From positions 1 through 21,285 of the forward strand of contig JALHUG010000036.1 of the NCBI GenBank assembly GCA_022866185.1: a stretch of 21,285 nt of DNA, written 5' to 3'. This document shows, piece after piece, positions 14,949-21,285 of this stretch. This stretch comes from Dehalococcoidia bacterium. Its GTDB lineage: Bacteria; Chloroflexota; Dehalococcoidia; SM23-28-2. The notes beneath the pieces were generated by a model that was given only the letters and a program-made list of their open reading frames with translations, had not been told where the DNA came from and searched no databases. Position numbers and translations under genes: made by a program. Numbering within the stretch: position 1 is the stretch's first letter; every line of letters starts with the position of its first letter.

Positions 14949-15673
14949 GCTGGCGCTCCCTTCTGCTCATCGGTCGGCGGCGACGTAAGGACAGCGGCGC
15001 GCTCTGGTGGCGCGTCGGAGACGATGCGGCCGTCGCGGAGCTGGATCACCCGGCGCGTGAAGGCCGCCACCTCCGGCTCGTGCGTCACCACCACGATTGT
15101 CATGCCGCGCTCAGCGTTGAGCCGGGCGAACATCTCCATCAGCTCCGCCGAGGTCTTGGTGTCAAGGGCGCCCGTCGGCTCGTCGGCGAGGATCAGCGCG
15201 GGAGTGGCCACCAGCGCCCGGGCGATGGCGACGCGCTGCTGCTCGCCGCCGGACAACTGCGTCGGCCGGTGGCGCGCCCGGTCTTGGAGGCCAACCTCTG
15301 CCAGGGCGCGCATCGCCAGCTTGCGGCGGTGGTTCGAGCCGCGGTAGATGAGCGGCAGTTCAACCTGGCCAATGGCCGGCAGGCGCGAGAGCAGATTGTA
15401 CGACTGGAACACGAAGCCGATGCGTCGGCTGCGGACCCTGGCGAGCTGAGCGTCGCTCATCCGGCGCACGTCGTGCCCTTCCAGCTCGTAGGTGCCACGG
15501 CTCGGCCTGTCGAGACAGCCCAGGATGTGCATGAGCGTTGACTTGCCCGACCCGGACGGGCCGATGATGGCCAGGAACTCGCCGCGTTCGATGTCCAGGT
15601 CGATGCCCTGGAGCGCGGGCACGGGCACGTCGCCGGCGCGGTAGACCTTGGTGATGCCGCGGAGACGGATCAC
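14945..15673 (-). CDS. ABC transporter ATP-binding protein (MacB/LolD type)
   Basis: 242 residues, a separate nucleotide-binding subunit. Walker A is GPSGSGKS (38-45), the Q-loop is FVFQSYNLL (Gln90), the signature is LSGGEQQRVAIARAL (140-154), Walker B is LILADEP with Glu165, and the switch His is in VVTHEP (His198). The sequence is typical of the MacB/LolD/FtsE branch. The GTG start overlaps the adaptor stop (GTGA) and the stop overlaps the permease start. The last 20 residues are a short tail rich in Pro, Glu and Ala. Confidence 0.95.
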   Translation of the reverse strand: MIRLRGITKVYRAGDVPVPALQGIDLDIERGEFLAIIGPSGSGKSTLMHILGCLDRPSRGTYELEGHDVRRMSDAQLARVRSRRIGFVFQSYNLLSRLPAIGQVELPLIYRGSNHRRKLAMRALAEVGLQDRARHRPTQLSGGEQQRVAIARALVATPALILADEPTGALDTKTSAELMEMFARLNAERGMTIVVVTHEPEVAAFTRRVIQLRDGRIVSDAPPERAAVLTSPPTDEQKGAPA

Positions 15674-17901
15674 GGCGCGCTCCCCTCCGAGCGGAAGCTG
15701 GGGCCACCGCCCTCCGGGCCGCCTTCCGTGATGGTGAAGCTACCCCGCTGGAATCCAGCGGTCTGGGTCGCCTGTGCCGATGTCGCCGCGCGGGTGGCAA
15801 TTATGATCGTCTGCCCCTCCTCCAGGCCTTGGGTGATCTCCGTGTTCGTACCATCGGTGAGACCCGTCTGGACAGCTACCTTCTCGGTCGAACCGTCGTC
15901 TTTCTGAACCTCGACCACGCTCCTGAACCCTTCGGTCTGGATGGCCTGGGAGGGGACCGTGAGGACGTCCTGGGCCTGAGCCACGGTGATCGTCACCGAG
16001 GCGTTCATGCCCGGCAGCGGCTTGGCCGAAGTGTCAGCGCTGACGACGAGCCCACCGATGCCGGCGGGTGGAGTGCCTCCGGGGACAGGAGAACCAGCCA
16101 GCGCTGCGCCTCTAGGTGACGCGCCCGATGGCCGCATCCCTGCGGCGCCAGTGGGCAGCTCGGTCACTATGCTCGCCTGCGCCTTGTATGTGATGACACC
16201 CTGGGTCGTGGTCGGGTTCGTGCCGACCGAGGTGATCACGATCGGGAACGGCCTCTCACCGACCGCGTCGAAGAGGGCAATGCCCGACTGGCCCACCTCG
16301 ACGTCCAGCACGTCGGATTCGCTGATCGTCATGTCGAGGCGCAGCGCATCCGGCGTGTTGAGTGTGATTGCGGCGTCTGCGCCGCCGGCGCTAACCTCTT
16401 CGCCTACCTCGATGGTGAGTGCCGCCACGGTGCCGTCGAGCGTTGCGATGATCTGCGCCTTGTCGAGGTTCTTCCGCGCCTGCTCGACGGAGAGTTCAGC
16501 CTGGCGCACTTGCTCCCGCTGGAGGTCGATGTCCGACGAGTCCGTGCCATCGTAAACGTCGTCCCGTTTGGCCTGCGCCACGACGAGCCCCGCGGTGGCT
16601 ACGTCAATGTTGCGCTGGGCATCGTCCAGATCGTCCTGCGTTGGCCCTGCCTTGAGCTCGGCGAGCTGCTCGTTCGCCTGATCGAGCGAGAGCTGCGCTG
16701 ATGCCACCGCGACGTCCGCCGAGGCGATGTCCGCACTGCTGGGGCCTTTCTTTGCCTCCGCGAGATCGTTCTTGGCCGTTTCGATGGCCGCTTCCGCTGA
16801 CTCAACAGCACTGTCAGCATCGCTCTTCGACGCTTGGGCATTCTTGTAGGACGTGTTGGCGGAGATTAGGCTGGTGGCGGCCTTGACGATGTCCCCGCTG
16901 GCCGTCGAGCCGGAGGCCACCTCGGCTGTAGGCTCGGGTGTGGGCTCGACTGTTGGCTCAGGTGTTGGCTCGGGGCCCTGCTGCACGTCGTCGCTGACAG
17001 CACCCGCCGCGGTGATCTCCCCGCTGGCGGTGAGCTCATCGCTGATGGAGTCGGTGAGCTGGTGCACGGTCGAGTCCGTTAGGGGGACGTGGATGCTGCT
17101 CCCACAGATCTGTGCCAGTGTAAGGTGGTCCTCCGTGTCGCAGTAGGTGGCGGCGGCGCTCAGGAGGGAGATCTTGGCCATCACAAGGCTATCGGCGGCG
17201 TTGGCGGCCGTGCGCTTGGCGTTCGCCAGCGCATCCTCTGCCTTGGTCACGGCGTCTTCGGCGGCGGCCACCGCGTCGTCGCTTGCTGAGTACAGGTCTG
17301 TGCGGGAGGTCTGCGCCTTGATTAGCTGCGACTGCGCTGAAGCCACGGCCTGCTCAGCCGAACGCAGTTCACTCTCGGAAGGCCCATTCATCAGATCCTC
17401 GAGGGCGCGGTTGGCCTGGTCGAGGTTCCCCTGCGCCTGCATCAGGCTCTGATCGGCTGATGCGAGGTCGGACGCGGTGGGGCCCTTCAGGAGGTCGTCT
17501 AGCTTTGACTGGGCGGAGGCAAGGTTTACCTCGGCGGTTGTCACGGCACTCTGAAGCTCGTCCGACTCGATCTCGGCCAGGACATCTCCCTGTTTGACCT
17601 CCTGCCCAAGCGTGACGTTGACGGCTGAGACACGCCCGGACTGGCCGAACGAGAGGCTCGCCGTTGACTGCGCGGCGGCGACGCCGCTGGTGCTGACCGT
17701 CTTCGAGATGGAGCCTTTCTCCACCGTCGCCGTCTGGACTCCCTCCGCCGCCGAACCTCCACCGCTCAGGACCACGGCCCAGAGCGCGTAGCCACCAGCC
17801 GCGACCAACGCCGCGAGCACCACCAGCCCAATGAGGCGGTTACGCCAGCGATGTTCGGTGCCGTCCAGCAAGTCATCGTACTCGTTCACCTTCTTACTCA
17901 T
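15670..17901 (-). CDS. MacA/HlyD-family membrane fusion protein with split coiled-coil hairpin
   Basis: 743 residues, about twice the length of MacA. A membrane helix (21-45) is followed by the first lipoyl half (about 65-112), a long helical arm (113-250), an insert (251-335), a returning arm (340-485), the second lipoyl half (GTVAALTIEVGEEV), and beta-barrel and membrane-proximal domains. Each arm carries two GP-[TS]-x-x-[DE]-[LI] kinks exactly 33 residues apart (140/173 and 386/419). The insert holds two cysteines (Cys254, Cys266) and PEPTPEPTVEPTPEPTAE (310-327). It replaces the hairpin tip that would dock TolC in MacA. A second Pro/Gly-rich insert (about 583-618) lies in the barrel region, and the C-terminus is Gly-rich. 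Presumed role: periplasm-like or cell-wall-facing adaptor of the ABC exporter encoded next to it. Start supported by GGAGAGG upstream. Confidence 0.88.
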   Translation of the reverse strand: MSKKVNEYDDLLDGTEHRWRNRLIGLVVLAALVAAGGYALWAVVLSGGGSAAEGVQTATVEKGSISKTVSTSGVAAAQSTASLSFGQSGRVSAVNVTLGQEVKQGDVLAEIESDELQSAVTTAEVNLASAQSKLDDLLKGPTASDLASADQSLMQAQGNLDQANRALEDLMNGPSESELRSAEQAVASAQSQLIKAQTSRTDLYSASDDAVAAAEDAVTKAEDALANAKRTAANAADSLVMAKISLLSAAATYCDTEDHLTLAQICGSSIHVPLTDSTVHQLTDSISDELTASGEITAAGAVSDDVQQGPEPTPEPTVEPTPEPTAEVASGSTASGDIVKAATSLISANTSYKNAQASKSDADSAVESAEAAIETAKNDLAEAKKGPSSADIASADVAVASAQLSLDQANEQLAELKAGPTQDDLDDAQRNIDVATAGLVVAQAKRDDVYDGTDSSDIDLQREQVRQAELSVEQARKNLDKAQIIATLDGTVAALTIEVGEEVSAGGADAAITLNTPDALRLDMTISESDVLDVEVGQSGIALFDAVGERPFPIVITSVGTNPTTTQGVITYKAQASIVTELPTGAAGMRPSGASPRGAALAGSPVPGGTPPAGIGGLVVSADTSAKPLPGMNASVTITVAQAQDVLTVPSQAIQTEGFRSVVEVQKDDGSTEKVAVQTGLTDGTNTEITQGLEEGQTIIIATRAATSAQATQTAGFQRGSFTITEGGPEGGGPSFRSEGSAP

Positions 17902-18021
17902 GGCCGGTTCACCTCTCCCTGTTCACTGGGATGCCAATGCCCCGTTCGTTTCTTCGCAGGTCAGACTGGCAGCGGGTGATGCTCTCTTCACGTCGCCTCC
18001 AGGCCGGTGGAGCCCCTCGCT

Positions 18022-19188
18022 CTAGCTGGGCCACTCGGCCAGAGTGACCTCCATCGTGGTCTCCTGAGAGTTGTGCAGCACGGTCAGCGTCACGGTATCG
18101 CCTGCCCGCTTCTGGCTATCCAGATAGTTCGCCAGCTCGTCGACGTCGGTGACTGCGTTCCCGTCCACGGCCGTGATGACGTCGCCGCCGCTGGGAAGCG
18201 AGGAGCTTTGTGCGGCCTGGGCCTCCGAGCGAAACGCCCCCTGGAGGCCAGCCCGTTGGGCGGGGCTGTTCTGGGCCACGGTGATCACGTACACGCCCTT
18301 CGTCACCGATAGGCCAAGGTCCTCAGACAGTGCCGGCGTGATCTTGCGGCCGGCGATGCCCAGCCAGGCGTGGCTGATGGTCTTGCCGTCCAGCATGTCG
18401 GCCAGGTAGAGCTTGGCGGTATTGATCGAGACAGCGAAGGCGATGCCCACGTTCACTGACTGGCCGGTGGGGTTCTCCAAGAGCGTGTTTATGCCGATGA
18501 CCTTGCCGCTGCAGTTGAGCAATGGCCCACCCGAGTTGCCCGGGTTCACCGCAGCGTCCGTCTGGATCATGTTGCGCAGGGGGCGGGTGCTCGACCCGAG
18601 CGAGTAGGTGCGCCCCACGGCGCTGACGATGCCCTCGGTGAAGGTTGCCTCCAGGCCGAAAGGATTGCCGATGGCGAAGACGGGGTCGCCCACCCGTAGC
18701 TGATCGACATCGCCCAAGGAGGCGGCGGTGAGACCACCAGCCGGCGGGTCGATGCGGATCACCGCCAGGTCGTTGCCAGAGTCGTAGCCCATCATGGTCG
18801 CGGGCAGCGTCGAGCCGTCGGCCAACATGACCTCTATGTTGTCGGCGCCGGACACCACGTGGTAGTTGGTCAGGATGAAGCCCCGTTCGTCAACGACAAC
18901 GCCGCTTCCTGACCCCTGCGACTCCCCGAACTGGCTGCTGGCGGTGGACGTGATCTCCACCACCGACGGCCGCAGCTGCTCGTAGATGTCGGTGGCAGGC
19001 AGGCAGCCGGAATTGAGGGACGCCTGAGCGTTGGAACCGACCGCAGGGGTGGGCGAGGTTGTGGCGGTGGAGGCGGCGGTCGGGGAGGAGTCGTTGTCGT
19101 CAGGCCAGACGTTCACCACCGCGATGGCAACCAAGGCGCTCACCAGAGCGCTGGCCAAGATGGCAGCAATTGTGCTTCGCAAGTGCAT
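18022..19188 (-). CDS. htrA: HtrA/DegP-family S1C serine protease with PDZ domain
   Basis: 388 residues. An N-terminal signal anchor (about 5-27) is followed by a Ser/Thr/Pro linker (30-58). The trypsin-like domain has the triad His110 (ILTNYHVV), Asp140 (GNDLAVIRID) and Ser219 (NPGNSGGPLL). The single C-terminal PDZ domain spans about 285-388 (SLPSGGDVITAVDGNAV). The protein would degrade or refold damaged proteins outside the membrane. The start ATG has AAGGAG (19195-19200) 6 nt upstream. It lies 63 bp after the kinase gene, an arrangement that recalls regulator-sensor-HtrA modules such as CssRS/HtrA, where HtrA is a target of the two-component system. Confidence 0.95.
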   Translation of the reverse strand: MHLRSTIAAILASALVSALVAIAVVNVWPDDNDSSPTAASTATTSPTPAVGSNAQASLNSGCLPATDIYEQLRPSVVEITSTASSQFGESQGSGSGVVVDERGFILTNYHVVSGADNIEVMLADGSTLPATMMGYDSGNDLAVIRIDPPAGGLTAASLGDVDQLRVGDPVFAIGNPFGLEATFTEGIVSAVGRTYSLGSSTRPLRNMIQTDAAVNPGNSGGPLLNCSGKVIGINTLLENPTGQSVNVGIAFAVSINTAKLYLADMLDGKTISHAWLGIAGRKITPALSEDLGLSVTKGVYVITVAQNSPAQRAGLQGAFRSEAQAAQSSSLPSGGDVITAVDGNAVTDVDELANYLDSQKRAGDTVTLTVLHNSQETTMEVTLAEWPS

Positions 19189-19194
19189 CGTTAT

Positions 19195-19200
19195 CTCCTT
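19195..19200 (-). promoter_or_regulatory. Ribosome binding site of htrA
   Basis: This reads AAGGAG on the minus strand, 6 nt before the ATG at 19188. Confidence 0.6.
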
Positions 19201-19217
19201 AACTAGTGCGTCGGCCT

Positions 19218-19240
19218 TGCCTCCGCCAGAGGCGGAGGCA
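19218..19240. repeat. Perfect palindrome between the kinase and htrA genes
   Basis: TGCCTCCGCC (19218-19227) and GGCGGAGGCA (19231-19240) form a 10-bp perfect stem with a 3-nt loop. It sits in the only sizeable gap between the kinase and htrA. No T-tract follows on the minus strand. It could attenuate or process the operon message, or be a dispersed REP-like element related to 12957-12990. Confidence 0.6.
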
Positions 19241-19251
19241 GGGCGTTCAGA

Positions 19252-20631
19252 TCACGAGGTGTCAGCGGGCGCCTTCTTGGGCAGAATGAAGGTGAAGCGG
19301 CTACCCTTGCCCACTTCGCTTTCTACCCCAATGGTGCCGCCGTGGGCCTGCACCAACCGCCTGGCGATGGTAAGGCCCAGGCCAGCGCCGCCGGTGGCCC
19401 GCACGCGGGAGGGGTCCGCCCGGTAGAACCGCTCGAAGACGTAAGGCAGGTCCTCGGGCGGGATGCCGTCGCCGGTGTCCGCGACGCCGATGCGCAGTTC
19501 ATCGTCTTTGTCCTTCAGGTCTACGGTGATGCGCCCGCCCTCGGATGTGTGGGTGATGGCGTTGCTCAGGAGGTTGCGCAGCACCTGCCCGATGCGCTCC
19601 GGGTCCACCTCGGCGGTGGCCTGTCCATCGGGGAGATTCGTCTCGAGGGTCAGGCCCTTGGCCTCGGCCGGCGGCTGGGCGGCGGCCACCGCCCGCCGCA
19701 CGATCTCGACCACGTCGGCGGACTGGCGGACGAGGGTGAGCTGGCCGGCCTCGGCCAGAGTCAGCTCTTGCAGGTCCTCCACCAGGCGGGCCAGCAGCAG
19801 CACCTCCTCGTAGATGGAATCGAACGTGGCTGGTTCAGGCGGTAGGAGGCCGTCGCGGATGGCCTCCAGGTGGCCCTGAATATTGGATAGAGGCGTGCGC
19901 AGCTCGTGGGCCACGTCGGCTACCAGGTTCCGGCGCAACTGCTCTGTGCGCTCTAGGTCTTCAGCCATGGAGTTGAAGGTCTTGGCCAGTTCGCCGAACT
20001 CGTCCTTGGAGCGCACATCCACCCGCTGGGAGAAATCGCCGCGGCTGAGGGCGCGGGCGGCCTGGGCCAGCGACTCCACCGGCCGGAGGATGCGACGGGA
20101 GAGGAGCAGGGTGGCCACGGCAGCCACCGCCACGCCCAGCAAGCCGCCCCACAGCAGGTAGTGGTTGATGGAACTGGAGAGGGAGCTGACACTGGCCTCT
20201 TCGGCGGCCATGTCGCCTGGCGGCGGCGGTGGCCCCTGTGGGGAGATGACCAATGTACCTAAGCGGGCCTGGCCGGCCGTTATGGGGATCGCCACGTTTG
20301 GCGGCTTGAACTCGCCTGGCTTGCCGATGGGCATCATCCCGTGCGAGTCGGCCACCACCAGACCCTCCTGATCGACCACCACCACCCGCTCGCTGTACAG
20401 CCGCGCGATCTGGTCCACCACCGGCTCGACGCCGGCCCAATCGTGCTGCTCGATGTAGTAGGCGGCCAGCAGCGTCTGCACGCGGCCCACCCGGACGTTG
20501 TGGGTTTGCGTCTCGTACTGCTCGACCTCGTTGCTGGCCGTGCGGCTGACAAAGACGGCCGCCGCTCCCACAGCCACCACGATGACCAGCAGGAACGATA
20601 GGAACAATCGCCAGCGGACGCTATGGATCAT
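19252..20631 (-). CDS. Sensor histidine kinase (HAMP, HisKA, HATPase)
   Basis: 459 residues from the ATG at 20631; a GTG at 20637 would add two. Two membrane helices (about 8-28 and 158-178) flank an extracytoplasmic sensor domain of about 130 residues. That domain has a PAS/Cache-like look (RVVVVDQEGLVVADSHG) and ends in a Pro-rich stretch before the second helix. HAMP spans about 180-230. HisKA has the H-box DVAHELRTPL with His242. HATPase_c shows the N-box LLSNAITHT (Asn357), G1 VADTGDGIPP, F-box FERFYRADPS and G2 GGAGLGLTIA. The start overlaps the regulator stop by 11 nt, so the pair is coupled. It should phosphorylate the adjacent regulator in response to an envelope signal. Confidence 0.95.
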   Translation of the reverse strand: MIHSVRWRLFLSFLLVIVVAVGAAAVFVSRTASNEVEQYETQTHNVRVGRVQTLLAAYYIEQHDWAGVEPVVDQIARLYSERVVVVDQEGLVVADSHGMMPIGKPGEFKPPNVAIPITAGQARLGTLVISPQGPPPPPGDMAAEEASVSSLSSSINHYLLWGGLLGVAVAAVATLLLSRRILRPVESLAQAARALSRGDFSQRVDVRSKDEFGELAKTFNSMAEDLERTEQLRRNLVADVAHELRTPLSNIQGHLEAIRDGLLPPEPATFDSIYEEVLLLARLVEDLQELTLAEAGQLTLVRQSADVVEIVRRAVAAAQPPAEAKGLTLETNLPDGQATAEVDPERIGQVLRNLLSNAITHTSEGGRITVDLKDKDDELRIGVADTGDGIPPEDLPYVFERFYRADPSRVRATGGAGLGLTIARRLVQAHGGTIGVESEVGKGSRFTFILPKKAPADTS

Positions 20632-21283
20632 TGCCACCCGCCTCGAACTTGTACCCAGCGCTGTAAACGGTCTTGATGTAGCGTGGATGGCTGGGGTCGT
20701 CGCCCAGCTTGCGGCGCAGGTTCAGGATGTGCACGTCGATGGTGCGGTCGAAGCCCTCGAAGTCCGATCCCAGCACCTTCTGGATGAGCTGTTCGCGGCT
20801 GAGCACCTGTCCTGCCTGCCGCACGAGGGCCCCCAGCAGGCGGAACTCCGTGGGCGTCAGGTCGACCGGCCGCCCGACCACGGTCACCGTGTACTGCCGG
20901 AAGTCCATCTGGAAGTCGCCGTAGGTCACCTGCGCCGGCCCCAGCTCCAGCGATTCGCCGGGGGTGCGGCGGAGCACCGCCTTGATGCGAGCCGCCAGCT
21001 CACGGGGGCTGAAGGGCTTGGTCACGTAGTCGTCGGCGCCCAGCTCCAGGCCGGTGAGCTTGTCGCCCTCGGTGGTCTTGGCGGTGAGCATGATAAGGGG
21101 CACGTCGGACTCAGCGCGCAGGGTGCGGCAGACCTGGAGGCCGTCCAGGCCGGGGAGCATGAGGTCTAGGACCACCAGGTGGGGCCGCTCTTCCCGCGCC
21201 AGGCGCAGGGCCTCGACGCCGTCGTAGGCGCAGAGTACCTTGTGACCGTCGTTCTCCAGGTAGAGCTTGACTAGAGAGACAGT
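20621..21283 (-). CDS. OmpR/PhoB-family response regulator (partial, 5' end beyond window)
   Basis: The visible part lacks only about the first ten residues. The receiver domain shows LVVLDLMLPGLDG with the phosphoacceptor Asp at visible residue 40, the switch Thr in IMLTAKT and the Lys in YVTKPFSPREL. The C-terminal winged helix contains LTPTEFRLLGALVRQAG, SREQLIQKV and RTIDVHILNLRRKLG, ending YIKTVYSAGYKFE. Binding targets cannot be read here; its natural candidates are this operon's own promoter, which would lie beyond the right edge. It is followed by the kinase gene with an 11-nt overlap. Confidence 0.95.
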   Translation of the reverse strand, partial: TVSLVKLYLENDGHKVLCAYDGVEALRLAREERPHLVVLDLMLPGLDGLQVCRTLRAESDVPLIMLTAKTTEGDKLTGLELGADDYVTKPFSPRELAARIKAVLRRTPGESLELGPAQVTYGDFQMDFRQYTVTVVGRPVDLTPTEFRLLGALVRQAGQVLSREQLIQKVLGSDFEGFDRTIDVHILNLRRKLGDDPSHPRYIKTVYSAGYKFEAGGNDP

Positions 21284-21285
21284 CT

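Noticed and set aside
16919..16972. Repetitive GGCTC-rich tract as a possible CRISPR or tandem repeat element
   Set aside because: It is in frame within the adaptor gene and encodes the Pro-Glu-Thr linker; it is a coding low-complexity tract.

Overview
This is a GC-rich, gene-dense 21.3 kb bacterial chromosomal window. It most resembles Chloroflexota (Dehalococcoidia-like). The grounds are family content only: a class III cyclase fused to a STAND-type ATPase and TPR array, a LarA-like racemase homologue, secreted proteins with dockerin-like calcium repeats, lipoproteins with Thr/Pro/Gly linkers, and MacAB-type exporters with low-complexity inserts. I see no rRNA, tRNA, CRISPR array, IS element or integrase gene.

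Left part (1-7541). A partial AAA+ ATPase gene runs leftward off the edge. It is divergent from a cyclase/STAND/TPR signalling gene (1480-4764) that has its own near-consensus promoter. That gene converges on a LarA-superfamily gene (6173-4800), and a membrane-anchored TPR gene lies upstream of the latter. The last 9 codons plus stop of the LarA-like gene occur again at 1345-1383 on the far side of the cyclase gene. The cyclase segment therefore sits between two 39-bp direct repeats, like an inserted or recombined module.

Middle part (7542-13063). A poorly coding stretch of about 350 bp comes first. Next is a rightward two-gene unit: a YjbQ/UPF0047 protein coupled to a polyprenyl diphosphate synthase. 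A leftward cluster of exported or membrane-anchored proteins of unknown role follows. It holds two tandem paralogues (12695-12045 and 11875-11219), a secreted degenerate M23-like protein with a dockerin-like end, and a membrane-anchored protein with its own consensus-like promoter. The tandem duplication carried along the first few dozen bases of the M23-like gene, which survive as a remnant between the paralogues.

Right part (13064-21285). Seven leftward genes are packed as a likely operon: OmpR-type response regulator (cut by the window edge), sensor kinase, HtrA protease, MacA-like adaptor, ABC ATPase, MacB-like permease, and a lipoprotein with a small helical domain. The likely logic is that the kinase senses envelope state, the regulator drives the operon, HtrA handles damaged exported protein, and the ABC machine exports a peptide or lipid-like substrate, with the lipoprotein as accessory or cargo. 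The most unusual component is the adaptor: its coiled-coil hairpin is split by an insert of about 85 residues containing a Pro-Glu-Thr repeat.

Product names rest on motifs read by eye. Organism and system-level statements are inference.
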